Shown here: positions 7,874-15,203 of the stretch, piece after piece | Layout: each line of letters begins with the position of its first letter | Numbering within the stretch: position 1 is the stretch's first letter | Assembly: GCA_036480335.1 (NCBI GenBank) | Contig: JAZGGH010000031.1 | Coordinates: 1-26,684 of the forward strand | Direction of reading: 5' to 3' | Source: JAZGER01 sp036480335 | GTDB taxonomy: Bacteria; Pseudomonadota; Gammaproteobacteria; DSM-19610 | Length of the DNA stretch: 26,684 nt | Position numbers and translations under genes: made by a program | The notes under the pieces: generated by a model | Told to the model about the DNA's origin: nothing | Seen by the model: only the letters and a program-made list of their open reading frames with translations | Databases searched by the model: none

Positions 7874-9154
7874 ATGGCTCGAACTTCATCAAAGAAAAAT
7901 GCATTTTATGCCCAGTCAGGCGGCGTCACGGCTGTTATTAATGCCAGTGCCTGCGGTCTCATTGAGACAGCGCGCAAGCACAAAAACAAGATTGGCAAGG
8001 TTTTCGCCGGTCGTAATGGCATTATTGGTGCATTAACTGAAGACCTGATCGATACCAGCAAGGAGTCGGCACGTTCCATCACTGCACTCAGACACACGCC
8101 TTCTGGAGCCTTTGGCTCCTGTCGCTATAAAATGAAAAGTCTTGAAGAAAATCGCCGTGAGTATGAACGCCTGATTGAGGTTTTTGCAGCACACAACATC
8201 GGTTACTTTTTCTATAATGGCGGTGGTGATTCCGCAGATACCTGCCTCAAGGTTTCCCAGCTTTCCAAGAAAATGAAATATCCTATCCAGGCAATACACG
8301 TGCCTAAGACAGTCGATAACGATCTACCGATCACCGACAACTGTCCAGGCTTTGGCTCAGTGGCTAAATACATCGCCGTATCAACCCGCGAAGCCAGCTT
8401 TGATGTGGCCTCCATGTGCAAGACATCCACCAAGGTTTTTGTTCTGGAAGTGATGGGACGCCATGCCGGCTGGATTGCTGCAGCTGGCGCAATGGCATCC
8501 ACTGATTCTGTCGAACTGCCTATTCTGGTGTTATTCCCGGAAATTACCTTCAACAAGAACAAATTCCTGGCTGCTGTGAAGGAAAAAGTGAATAAGTTTG
8601 GTTATGTTTCCATTGTTGTCTCCGAAGGTGTACATGACAGCAGCGGTAAATTCCTCGCTGATACGGGTCTCAAGGATGCCTTTGGCCATTCCCAGCTCGG
8701 TGGTGTCGCGCCGGTCATCGCTAATATGGTGCGTGAAAAACTGGGCTACAAATACCACTGGGCAGTTGCTGACTACCTGCAGCGTGCAGCGCGCCACATT
8801 GCCTCGAAGAGTGATGTCGAACAGGCCTATGCTATGGGCAAAGCGGCCGTAGAAATGGCACTGGAAGGCAAAAACTCGGTCATGCCAACCATCAAACGCA
8901 TCAGCAACAAGCCTTATCGCTGGAAAATCGGCGAAGCCAAGCTGTCGCGCGTAGCCAATGTTGAAAAAATGATGCCCAAGTCCTTCATTTCAAAGGATGG
9001 TTTCGGTATCACCCCCAAATGCCGGACCTATCTGGAACCCCTGATGCAGGGTGAAGACTACCCGCCCTATGGGAAAGACGGTATGCCAAAGTATGTACAA
9101 TTGAAAAATACTGCGGTAAAACAGAAGCTACCGGCATTTACTGTCAAAGTATAA
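7874..9154 (+). CDS. pfp: pyrophosphate-dependent 6-phosphofructokinase
   Basis: Reversible enzyme: fructose-6-phosphate + PPi to fructose-1,6-bisphosphate + Pi, in the cytoplasm. In related bacteria it may also act on sedoheptulose-7-phosphate or ribulose-5-phosphate (family knowledge). Phosphofructokinase motifs: AQSGGVTAVINAS (13-25), NGGGDSADT (115-123), PKTVDND (144-150) with catalytic Asp148, and MGRHAGW (194-200). Two features point to PPi rather than ATP as donor: Asp119 at the second position after the glycines, and Lys145 before the TVDND motif where ATP enzymes have Gly. At 426 residues it belongs to the longer PPi type, not the roughly 320-residue ATP type. Start ATG 7874 with GGGAG 9 bases upstream. 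Followed by its own terminator, then hppA; this pairing is known from methanotrophs and sulfur oxidisers. Confidence 0.93.
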   Translation: MARTSSKKNAFYAQSGGVTAVINASACGLIETARKHKNKIGKVFAGRNGIIGALTEDLIDTSKESARSITALRHTPSGAFGSCRYKMKSLEENRREYERLIEVFAAHNIGYFFYNGGGDSADTCLKVSQLSKKMKYPIQAIHVPKTVDNDLPITDNCPGFGSVAKYIAVSTREASFDVASMCKTSTKVFVLEVMGRHAGWIAAAGAMASTDSVELPILVLFPEITFNKNKFLAAVKEKVNKFGYVSIVVSEGVHDSSGKFLADTGLKDAFGHSQLGGVAPVIANMVREKLGYKYHWAVADYLQRAARHIASKSDVEQAYAMGKAAVEMALEGKNSVMPTIKRISNKPYRWKIGEAKLSRVANVEKMMPKSFISKDGFGITPKCRTYLEPLMQGEDYPPYGKDGMPKYVQLKNTAVKQKLPAFTVKV

Positions 9155-9162
9155 AGATTATT

Positions 9163-9186
9163 AAGGGCGCTGCGGCGCCCTTTTTT
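9163..9186 (+). terminator. Rho-independent terminator of pfp
   Basis: An 8-bp perfect stem, AAGGGCGC (9163-9170) and GCGCCCTT (9175-9182), with a TGCG loop runs straight into six Ts (9181-9186). It starts 8 bases after the pfp stop, so pfp and hppA are probably separate transcripts. Confidence 0.9.
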
Positions 9187-9254
9187 ATGACAAACAATGA
9201 CCCTGATCAAAAGCTCCAGGATTATTAACTGCCCAGCTGTTGATGGCTGGCGGT

Positions 9255-9260
9255 TATAAT
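9255..9260 (+). promoter_or_regulatory. TATAAT box upstream of hppA
   Basis: A perfect TATAAT lies 57 bases before the hppA ATG, downstream of the pfp terminator. No recognisable -35 box exists at 16-18 bases upstream, so a regulator or another sigma factor may be needed, or the match is chance. The remainder of 9187-9316 shows nothing else I can name. Confidence 0.4.
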
Positions 9261-9316
9261 CGCACCGGGCTGTAGACAGATTAACTAACCTATAACTCAA
9301 CAAACTTGGAGAAATC

Positions 9317-11332
9317 ATGATAACTGCAGGACTTGTCTTTGCACTGATATGCGCCCTGATTGCGCTTCAGTACAGTACTTCATCCGTTAAATGGATTAAC
9401 GAAAAACCCACTGGCAACGATCGGATGCGCGAAATTGCCGGTGCTATACAAGATGGCGCCAAAGCCTATCTGAATCGCCAGTACATGACTATTGCGATGG
9501 TGGGTATCCCACTGTTCCTACTGATTGGTATCTTCCTGGACTGGACCTCCGCTTTTGGCTTTGCCATTGGTGCTGTTTTTTCAGGCCTTGCTGGCTTCAT
9601 TGGCATGAATGTATCAGTGCGCGCCAATGTACGTACTGCAGAAGCCGCAAACGACGGGTTAGATGCGGCTATGCAGATCGCCTTTCGGGGTGGCGCAATC
9701 ACCGGCATGCTGGTAGTCGGCCTGGGCCTGCTAGGCGTTGCTGGCTTTTATGCCCTGTTATTGCTGTTTGGCGTTGAAGATCCTATCCACCCGCTGATTG
9801 GTCTGGCTTTTGGTGGCTCACTCATTTCTATTTTTGCCCGTCTCGGCGGGGGTATTTTCACCAAGGGCGCTGATGTCGGTGCTGATATTGTTGGTAAGGT
9901 TGAAGCAGGCATTCCTGAAGATGACCCACGCAATCCGGCTGTTATTGCCGATAATGTTGGCGACAACGTTGGTGATTGTGCGGGGATGGCTGCCGATCTG
10001 TTTGAGACCTATGCAGTTACCGTGGTAGCAACCATGCTGCTCGGCACACTGGTGATGGGTGACTTTGGTACCAAGGCCGCAATTTATCCTCTCATTATGG
10101 GCGGTGTATCCATTCTTGCCTCAATCGTCGGCACCTATTTCGTCAAGGTACGGGATGGCGGCAAAATCATGAATGCCCTGTATCGAGGCCTGGCTGTCGC
10201 GGGCGGACTGTCTGCGATCGGCTTTTTCATTGTCACCATGGTATTTATGGGAGATAACGGCACATATTCTACCTGGAGTCTGTTTTTCTGCTCAATAGTC
10301 GGATTGCTACTGACCGCTGCTATGGTTGTCATTACAGAATACTATACTGCCACAGAATTCTCGCCGGTTCGCCATATCGCTGAGGCTTCAACAACCGGCG
10401 ATGGCACGAATGTTATTGCTGGCCTGGGAGTATCAATGAAATCAACTGCTGCGCCAGTTATAGCGATCTGTCTGTCTATCTGGGGCGCATACGAACTGGC
10501 TGGACTCTATGGTATTGCCATTGCCGCCACCTCTATGCTGTCTATGACGGGCATTATCGTTGCACTTGATGCTTATGGTCCGATCACCGATAACGCTGGC
10601 GGTATTGCAGAAATGGCTGAACTCGATGAAAAAATCCGCAATATCACTGACCCACTGGATGCTGTAGGTAATACCACCAAAGCCGTCACCAAAGGTTATG
10701 CGATCGGCTCGGCTGGTCTGGCTGCACTGGTATTGTTTGCTGACTACACGCATGGTCTGGAGTCAGCAGGTCATGAACTAAGTTTTGACCTGTCAAACCA
10801 TATGGTTATTATCGGGTTATTCATCGGCGGCATGATCCCTTACCTGTTCGGCGCCATGGCAATGGAAGCTGTTGGTCGCGCCGCTGGCGGTATCGTTAAC
10901 GAAGTACGTCGCCAGTTCAAGGAAATGCCAGGCATTATGGATCGCACCCAGAAGCCCGACTATTCCAGAGCGGTAGATATGCTGACCCGTTCGGCAATTC
11001 GGGAAATGATGATTCCTTCTCTGCTGCCTGTGCTTGCTCCGGTCATTGTCGGCCTGGTGCTGGGTCCTGTTGCGCTTGGTGGGATGTTGCTGGGCACCAT
11101 CGTCACCGGGCTATTTCTGGCGATCTCCATGACGACCGGTGGTGGTGCATGGGATAATGCCAAGAAATACATCGAAGACGGAAACTTTGGCGGCAAGGGT
11201 TCAGATGCGCATAAAGCCGCCGTTACCGGTGATACCGTAGGCGACCCCTACAAAGACACGGCTGGACCGGCGATTAATCCCCTGATCAAGATCATCAATA
11301 TTGTTGCTTTGATGATTATTCCACTGCTCTAG
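9317..11332 (+). CDS. hppA: membrane-bound proton-pumping pyrophosphatase, K+-independent type
   Basis: HppA hydrolyses PPi at the cytoplasmic face of the inner membrane and pumps H+ outward. The 671 residues form the usual array of about 15-16 membrane helices. The PPi/Mg site DVGADIVGKVE is at residues 186-196, followed by NPAVIADNVGDNVGDCAGMAAD; the second acidic cluster lies near the C-terminus (GGGAWDNAKKYIEDG and GDTVGDPYKDTAGPA). The subtype residue is Lys455 in GNTTKAVTKGYAIG, where K+-dependent enzymes carry Ala; this marks the K+-independent, H+-pumping class. Start ATG 9317 with GGAG 8 bases upstream. Lying between pfp and ppa, it probably recovers energy from PPi made by biosynthesis or by Pfp, or makes PPi from the proton gradient. 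Confidence 0.96.
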   Translation: MITAGLVFALICALIALQYSTSSVKWINEKPTGNDRMREIAGAIQDGAKAYLNRQYMTIAMVGIPLFLLIGIFLDWTSAFGFAIGAVFSGLAGFIGMNVSVRANVRTAEAANDGLDAAMQIAFRGGAITGMLVVGLGLLGVAGFYALLLLFGVEDPIHPLIGLAFGGSLISIFARLGGGIFTKGADVGADIVGKVEAGIPEDDPRNPAVIADNVGDNVGDCAGMAADLFETYAVTVVATMLLGTLVMGDFGTKAAIYPLIMGGVSILASIVGTYFVKVRDGGKIMNALYRGLAVAGGLSAIGFFIVTMVFMGDNGTYSTWSLFFCSIVGLLLTAAMVVITEYYTATEFSPVRHIAEASTTGDGTNVIAGLGVSMKSTAAPVIAICLSIWGAYELAGLYGIAIAATSMLSMTGIIVALDAYGPITDNAGGIAEMAELDEKIRNITDPLDAVGNTTKAVTKGYAIGSAGLAALVLFADYTHGLESAGHELSFDLSNHMVIIGLFIGGMIPYLFGAMAMEAVGRAAGGIVNEVRRQFKEMPGIMDRTQKPDYSRAVDMLTRSAIREMMIPSLLPVLAPVIVGLVLGPVALGGMLLGTIVTGLFLAISMTTGGGAWDNAKKYIEDGNFGGKGSDAHKAAVTGDTVGDPYKDTAGPAINPLIKIINIVALMIIPLL

Positions 11333-11392
11333 GAATCAGGCATAGCTGGATGTCCACTCCGATATCTGGCTGATTGATAGCCAATTAACCAC

Positions 11393-11422
11393 AGGGGCCG
11401 GTATACTTACCGGCCCCTTAAT
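11393..11422 (+). terminator. hairpin terminator between hppA and ppa
   Basis: An 11-bp perfect stem (AGGGGCCGGTA at 11393-11403, TACCGGCCCCT at 11408-11418) with a 4-base loop is followed by TAATTTT. The T-run is interrupted, so some read-through into ppa, only about 20 bases on, is likely. It may serve as an attenuator that sets the hppA:ppa ratio. Confidence 0.7.
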
Positions 11423-11437
11423 TTTGAGGAATTGTGA

Positions 11438-11986
11438 ATGAATCTGGACCGCGTAAATTCAGGCAAAGATGTCCCTAATAACATCAACGTCATTGTAGAA
11501 ATACCTGCATACAGTGACCCCGTTAAATATGAAGTCGACAAGGATTCCGGTGCAATGTTTGTTGACCGCTTCATGAATACGCCCATGCATTACCCATGCA
11601 ATTACGGCTATATTCCTCACACCCTGTCAAAAGACGGCGACCCAATTGATGTGCTAGTATTATCACCCGTACCCTTAATCAGCGGATCAGTTGTCCGCTG
11701 TCGACCTTTGGGCGTGTTAAAAATGACCGATGAATCGGGTGATGACGCCAAGATTCTAGCCGTACCGATCGACAAACTGTGCAGGGTTTATCGAGCCATG
11801 AAAAACTTCCGTGACCTGGCGCCGATGAAAATCGAACAGATCGCTCATTTTTTCGAACATTACAAAGATCTGGATGAAGGCAAATGGGTTCGCGTTGACG
11901 GCTGGTATGGCGTTGAAGAAGCCAAACAGGAAATTCTTGATAGCGTGCAAATGTTTAAAGATGCTCCCGAAAAGCCCAACTTCTAA
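11438..11986 (+). CDS. ppa: soluble inorganic pyrophosphatase (family I)
   Basis: Hydrolyses PPi to two phosphates in the cytoplasm, pulling biosynthetic reactions forward. Family I features: VIVEIP near residue 20, VKYEVDKDSG, YPCNYGYIP (about 53-61), and the metal-binding DGDPIDVLV (about 67-75) with its three Asp residues. The length of 182 fits the bacterial hexameric type (about 175-180). The start is ATG 11438 with TGAGG upstream. Keeping a soluble PPase next to an energy-saving membrane PPase and a PPi-using kinase suggests that PPi level is controlled, not simply removed. The hairpin before it may lower its expression relative to hppA. Confidence 0.96.
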   Translation: MNLDRVNSGKDVPNNINVIVEIPAYSDPVKYEVDKDSGAMFVDRFMNTPMHYPCNYGYIPHTLSKDGDPIDVLVLSPVPLISGSVVRCRPLGVLKMTDESGDDAKILAVPIDKLCRVYRAMKNFRDLAPMKIEQIAHFFEHYKDLDEGKWVRVDGWYGVEEAKQEILDSVQMFKDAPEKPNF

Positions 11987-12015
11987 TTTTAAATTTAAAG
12001 AAAATAAAACAACCC

Positions 12016-12546
12016 ATGAAAATCTGTATTCTCTCTGATAGTCACGACAATCGCCCATTACTCGAAGCCGCAGGCATCGCCGGCAAAGACGCCGGCGCAG
12101 AAGCCATTCTGCATTGTGGTGACCTGGTAGCACCGAGCACCCTGAATGTTCTGCAACCCCTCGGTCTACCCATACATGTTATTCATGGCAATAACACCGG
12201 CGATCTCTACATGATGTCACGCATTGCCAGTAAAACCAGCAACATGGTCAACTTCTATGGTCAGGATGCCAGCATCAAACTCGCTGGCAAACGGATTTTC
12301 ATCGTACATTACCCACATTACGCCAGAGCACTGGCAACTACTGGTGACTGGGATATCGTCTGTTGTGGGCATGATCATATTGCCAACATCGAATCAATCA
12401 GCAATATAAAAGGCTCGGAAACGCTGTTGCTAAATCCTGGAACAGTCGGGGGAATTGCCGCCCCTGCCACCTGGATACTTGGGGATCTCGACAGCATGAC
12501 TTTTTCTATTGAAGCCGTTGAAGTTAAGCAGGTTAAGTCAGCCTAA
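12016..12546 (+). CDS. YfcE/MJ0936-type metallophosphoesterase
   Basis: A 176-residue calcineurin-like phosphodiesterase with all metal-site motifs: SDSHDN (residues 7-12), HCGDL (about 34-38), GNNTGD (about 58-63), the HYPH histidine region, GHDH (about 118-121) and NPGTVGG. The usual GNCD is GNNT here, as in several relatives. Members hydrolyse phosphodiesters with two divalent metals; the natural substrate is not known from sequence. It follows ppa by 29 bases and may be cotranscribed, which hints at a role in phosphate or nucleotide salvage, but only weakly. The ribosome-binding site is poor (AAAG). No signal peptide, so cytoplasmic. Confidence 0.87.
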   Translation: MKICILSDSHDNRPLLEAAGIAGKDAGAEAILHCGDLVAPSTLNVLQPLGLPIHVIHGNNTGDLYMMSRIASKTSNMVNFYGQDASIKLAGKRIFIVHYPHYARALATTGDWDIVCCGHDHIANIESISNIKGSETLLLNPGTVGGIAAPATWILGDLDSMTFSIEAVEVKQVKSA

Positions 12547-12597
12547 TAGTATAAAACCATACCTGGCCGGATCAACAGTAGACCCTGGCAACCCCAG

Positions 12598-13041
12598 TTA
12601 AAAAGCATTCGCATCCGGTGTATTTTTCTCCACCCAGCGACTACCCTGCAACAAGGTTTCCTTTTTCCACAAGGGCGCTTCGGATTTCAGTTTTTCCATC
12701 ACCGCCCGACTGGCGTCAAAAGCAGCCGCACGGTGTGCTGACCAGCAAGCAACCAGTACAATAGCATCGGCTGGCTTGATGCTGCCTGTGCGGTGAATAA
12801 TAAGGCAATCCAGTAACTGATACTGTTCTATTGACGTGGTTACCAACGCCTCCAGATAGGCTGCTGTCATTTCAGGATAATGTTCAATTAACATTCCACT
12901 GACGCTATCGCCTTCATTGAAATCTCGCATGGTTCCGACAAATACCGCAGTCGCTCCAACGCTATTCTGCCAATCCTGTTGCGACTGATAGTGCTGCATC
13001 TGCTGCCATGGATCGAATGTTTCCTGCAGGAGAATAACCAT
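12598..13041 (-). CDS. moaE: molybdopterin synthase catalytic subunit MoaE
   Basis: MoaE transfers sulfur from the MoaD thiocarboxylate to cyclic pyranopterin monophosphate, forming the molybdopterin dithiolene. The 147-residue protein has the family motifs FVGTMRDFN (about 34-42), IEHYPEM (about 52-58), IIHRTG, HRAAAFDA (about 103-110) and LKSEAPLWKKE (about 117-127), which contains the active-site lysines. Its ATG directly abuts the moaD TAA with no gap, so the two subunits are probably translated together. moaA, moaB and moeA/moeB are not in the window. Confidence 0.95.
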   Translation of the reverse strand: MVILLQETFDPWQQMQHYQSQQDWQNSVGATAVFVGTMRDFNEGDSVSGMLIEHYPEMTAAYLEALVTTSIEQYQLLDCLIIHRTGSIKPADAIVLVACWSAHRAAAFDASRAVMEKLKSEAPLWKKETLLQGSRWVEKNTPDANAF

Positions 13042-13287
13042 TTAGCCTCCGGTGACCGGTGGGAAATAGGCGATTTCATCTCCATCGCTAATGACCTGCC
13101 CAAGATCGCTGTACTCCTGATTTCTGGCAACCAGTATTCTGTCCGGTATTTCGGCATCCGGTAATAATAATTTGAAGAGCTGGCGAATTGTTGTATTGTT
13201 CGCCACAGACAGCGTTTCATCCGACAAACCAAACTGCTCCCGAAAGGATGCAAAAAATCGAACACGTACGGTAATGGTTTCACTCAT
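13042..13287 (-). CDS. moaD: molybdopterin synthase sulfur-carrier subunit MoaD
   Basis: An 81-residue ubiquitin-like protein ending in Gly-Gly, the terminus that is adenylated by MoeB and then thiocarboxylated. Family features are VRFFASFRE near the start (residues about 9-17), LLPDAEI in the middle and the GDEIAYFPPVTGG end. It begins at ATG 13287 and is the first gene of the moaDE pair. It diverges from moaC across only 54 bases (13288-13341), so both promoters must sit in or near that gap. Size and motifs are normal. Confidence 0.94.
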   Translation of the reverse strand: MSETITVRVRFFASFREQFGLSDETLSVANNTTIRQLFKLLLPDAEIPDRILVARNQEYSDLGQVISDGDEIAYFPPVTGG

Positions 13288-13341
13288 ACGTTAAATACTA
13301 CCACGCAGTCGTGACAATCAGGAACAACAGGAACATCATCC

Positions 13342-13827
13342 ATGAGCAAATTATCGCATTTCAATCAGCACGGCGAAGCCCATATGGTAGATGTTGGTAA
13401 TAAACAGACGACCCGCCGGGTTGCTATCGCAGAAGGCACTATTCTGATGCAGCCGGAGACGCTGGCGCAGGTACTCAAGGGCAACCACAAAAAAGGCGAT
13501 GTCCTTGCAGTGGCACGCATTGCCGGCATTATGGCGGCAAAAAAAACGGCTGATCTGATTCCCCTCTGTCACCCACTGCCACTGACGCATATCAATATCG
13601 AATTTCAGACCTGTGAAGAACCGGCCAGCATACTCTGCCGCACCACCACAGAAACCCATGCACAAACCGGAGTTGAAATGGAAGCACTCACTGCGGTACA
13701 AATCTGTCTGCTGACTATTTATGATATGTGCAAGGCCGTTGATCGCGGTATGGTGATTAATCAGGTGCAACTGGTTGAAAAACTGGGCGGCAAATCAGGC
13801 CACTGGAAACGAGTAGATCCATCATGA
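13342..13827 (+). CDS. moaC: cyclic pyranopterin monophosphate synthase MoaC
   Basis: MoaC converts the MoaA product, 3',8-cyclo-7,8-dihydro-GTP, into cyclic pyranopterin monophosphate in molybdenum cofactor synthesis. The 161 residues contain the expected MVDVGNKQTTRR start, the active-site stretch LIPLCHPLPLTH (residues about 72-83), TGVEMEALTAV (about 112-122) and DMCKAVDRGM. Length is typical (about 160). It is transcribed away from moaDE, and its stop overlaps the start of the M18 aminopeptidase gene by four bases (ATGA), a classic translational-coupling arrangement. Confidence 0.96.
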   Translation: MSKLSHFNQHGEAHMVDVGNKQTTRRVAIAEGTILMQPETLAQVLKGNHKKGDVLAVARIAGIMAAKKTADLIPLCHPLPLTHINIEFQTCEEPASILCRTTTETHAQTGVEMEALTAVQICLLTIYDMCKAVDRGMVINQVQLVEKLGGKSGHWKRVDPS

Positions 13828-15113
13828 CTAACGAACAGTTTAACCAGGACCTGCTCAACTTCATCAGCAGGTCACCAACCCCCTTCCACGCCACCCGCAA
13901 CATGCGTGATGAACTCCTTGAGAACGGCTATATCGAGCTGGATGAGGGAGAACCCTGGCATTGCTCAGCCGGCGGAAAATACCTCGTCACCCGCAACGAC
14001 TCTTCAATCATCGCCTTTTCCCTGAGCGACAATAACCCTGCAGACAGTGGTTTCAGAATGGTTGGCGCACATACAGATAGTCCGTGCCTGCATATCAAAC
14101 CCTCGCCGGTCATCACCAGTACGAATTATTATCAACTTGGCGTAGAAGTCTACGGTGGCGCCCTGTTGAACCCCTGGTTTGACCGTGATCTGTCTATTGC
14201 TGGCCGTGTCAGCTACCGCAGCACTGCGGGGTCATTGGCAAGCACATTGATCGACTTTATGCGCCCGATTGCCGTGATACCCAGCCTGGCGATCCATCTC
14301 GATCGCGATGCCAACAAACAGCGGAGCATCAATGCTCAAAACCACCTGCCACCAATACTCATGCAGAGCAATGACAATAATCCGGACTTCGAACAGTTGT
14401 TACTTGACGAAATCCTTGACCAGAATCCGTCTCTGGATATCGCCACTGTGCTTGATTTCGAATTGAGCCTCTATGACTGTGCTGCCCCGCGCATGACTGG
14501 ATTGCATGAAGATTTTATCAGCGCCGCCCGGCTGGATAATTTACTCAGCTGTTTCTGCGGATTACGCAGTCTGCTGAACAGCAATTCTGCCGAAAATGCC
14601 CTGCTGGTCTGTACCGACCATGAAGAAGTGGGCAGCGCTTCTCACTGTGGCGCAGATGGCCCTTTTCTGGAATCGGTACTCAAGCGAATTACCGACTCGA
14701 ACGAAGATTTCTGTCGCTGCATGCAACATTCCTGGTTAATTTCAGCAGACAATGCCCACGGCATACACCCCAACTATCCAGAAAAACATGATGCCAATCA
14801 TGGTCCACGACTGAACGAAGGCCCAGTGATCAAAATCAACGCCAATCAGCGTTATGCAACCACCAGTGAGAGCAGCGCTCTGTTCCGTCATATCTGCGAA
14901 CAGGCAGAGATTCCGCTTCAATCATTCGTGGTACGCTCTGATATGGCCTGTGGTAGCACCATTGGCCCGATCACTGCCAGTAAACTGGGCGTCAAAACAC
15001 TCGATATCGGCGTGGCCACCTTCGCCATGCATTCAATCAGGGAACTAGCAGGAGCGCGAGATAGCTGGTATCTCTTTCAATCATTAACACTTTTTATGCA
15101 ATATCCGGTTTAA
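13824..15113 (+). CDS. apeB: M18 family aminopeptidase (aspartyl aminopeptidase-like)
   Basis: A zinc aminopeptidase that removes N-terminal residues, acidic ones in the best-studied relatives, from peptides in the cytoplasm. Of 429 residues, the M18 zinc-site motifs are all present: GAHTDSPCLHIK (81-92; His83 and Asp85), NPWFDRDLSIAGR (116-128), CTDHEEVGS near residue 268 with the catalytic Glu pair, SADNAHGIHPNY, and SDMACGSTIGP followed by the last ligand region IGVATFAMHS. Length agrees with the bacterial ApeB family (about 430). The start overlaps the moaC stop (ATGA), so it is cotranscribed with moaC, though no functional link to molybdopterin is evident. Confidence 0.93.
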   Translation: MTNEQFNQDLLNFISRSPTPFHATRNMRDELLENGYIELDEGEPWHCSAGGKYLVTRNDSSIIAFSLSDNNPADSGFRMVGAHTDSPCLHIKPSPVITSTNYYQLGVEVYGGALLNPWFDRDLSIAGRVSYRSTAGSLASTLIDFMRPIAVIPSLAIHLDRDANKQRSINAQNHLPPILMQSNDNNPDFEQLLLDEILDQNPSLDIATVLDFELSLYDCAAPRMTGLHEDFISAARLDNLLSCFCGLRSLLNSNSAENALLVCTDHEEVGSASHCGADGPFLESVLKRITDSNEDFCRCMQHSWLISADNAHGIHPNYPEKHDANHGPRLNEGPVIKINANQRYATTSESSALFRHICEQAEIPLQSFVVRSDMACGSTIGPITASKLGVKTLDIGVATFAMHSIRELAGARDSWYLFQSLTLFMQYPV

Positions 15114-15203
15114 ACCCTACAGAAATACCAACCAGTTACCGATAGTCATTCTGATACACTCACAGCCAGCGGGCTGAATTGGACACTATAAGCGAGGACA
15201 TTG

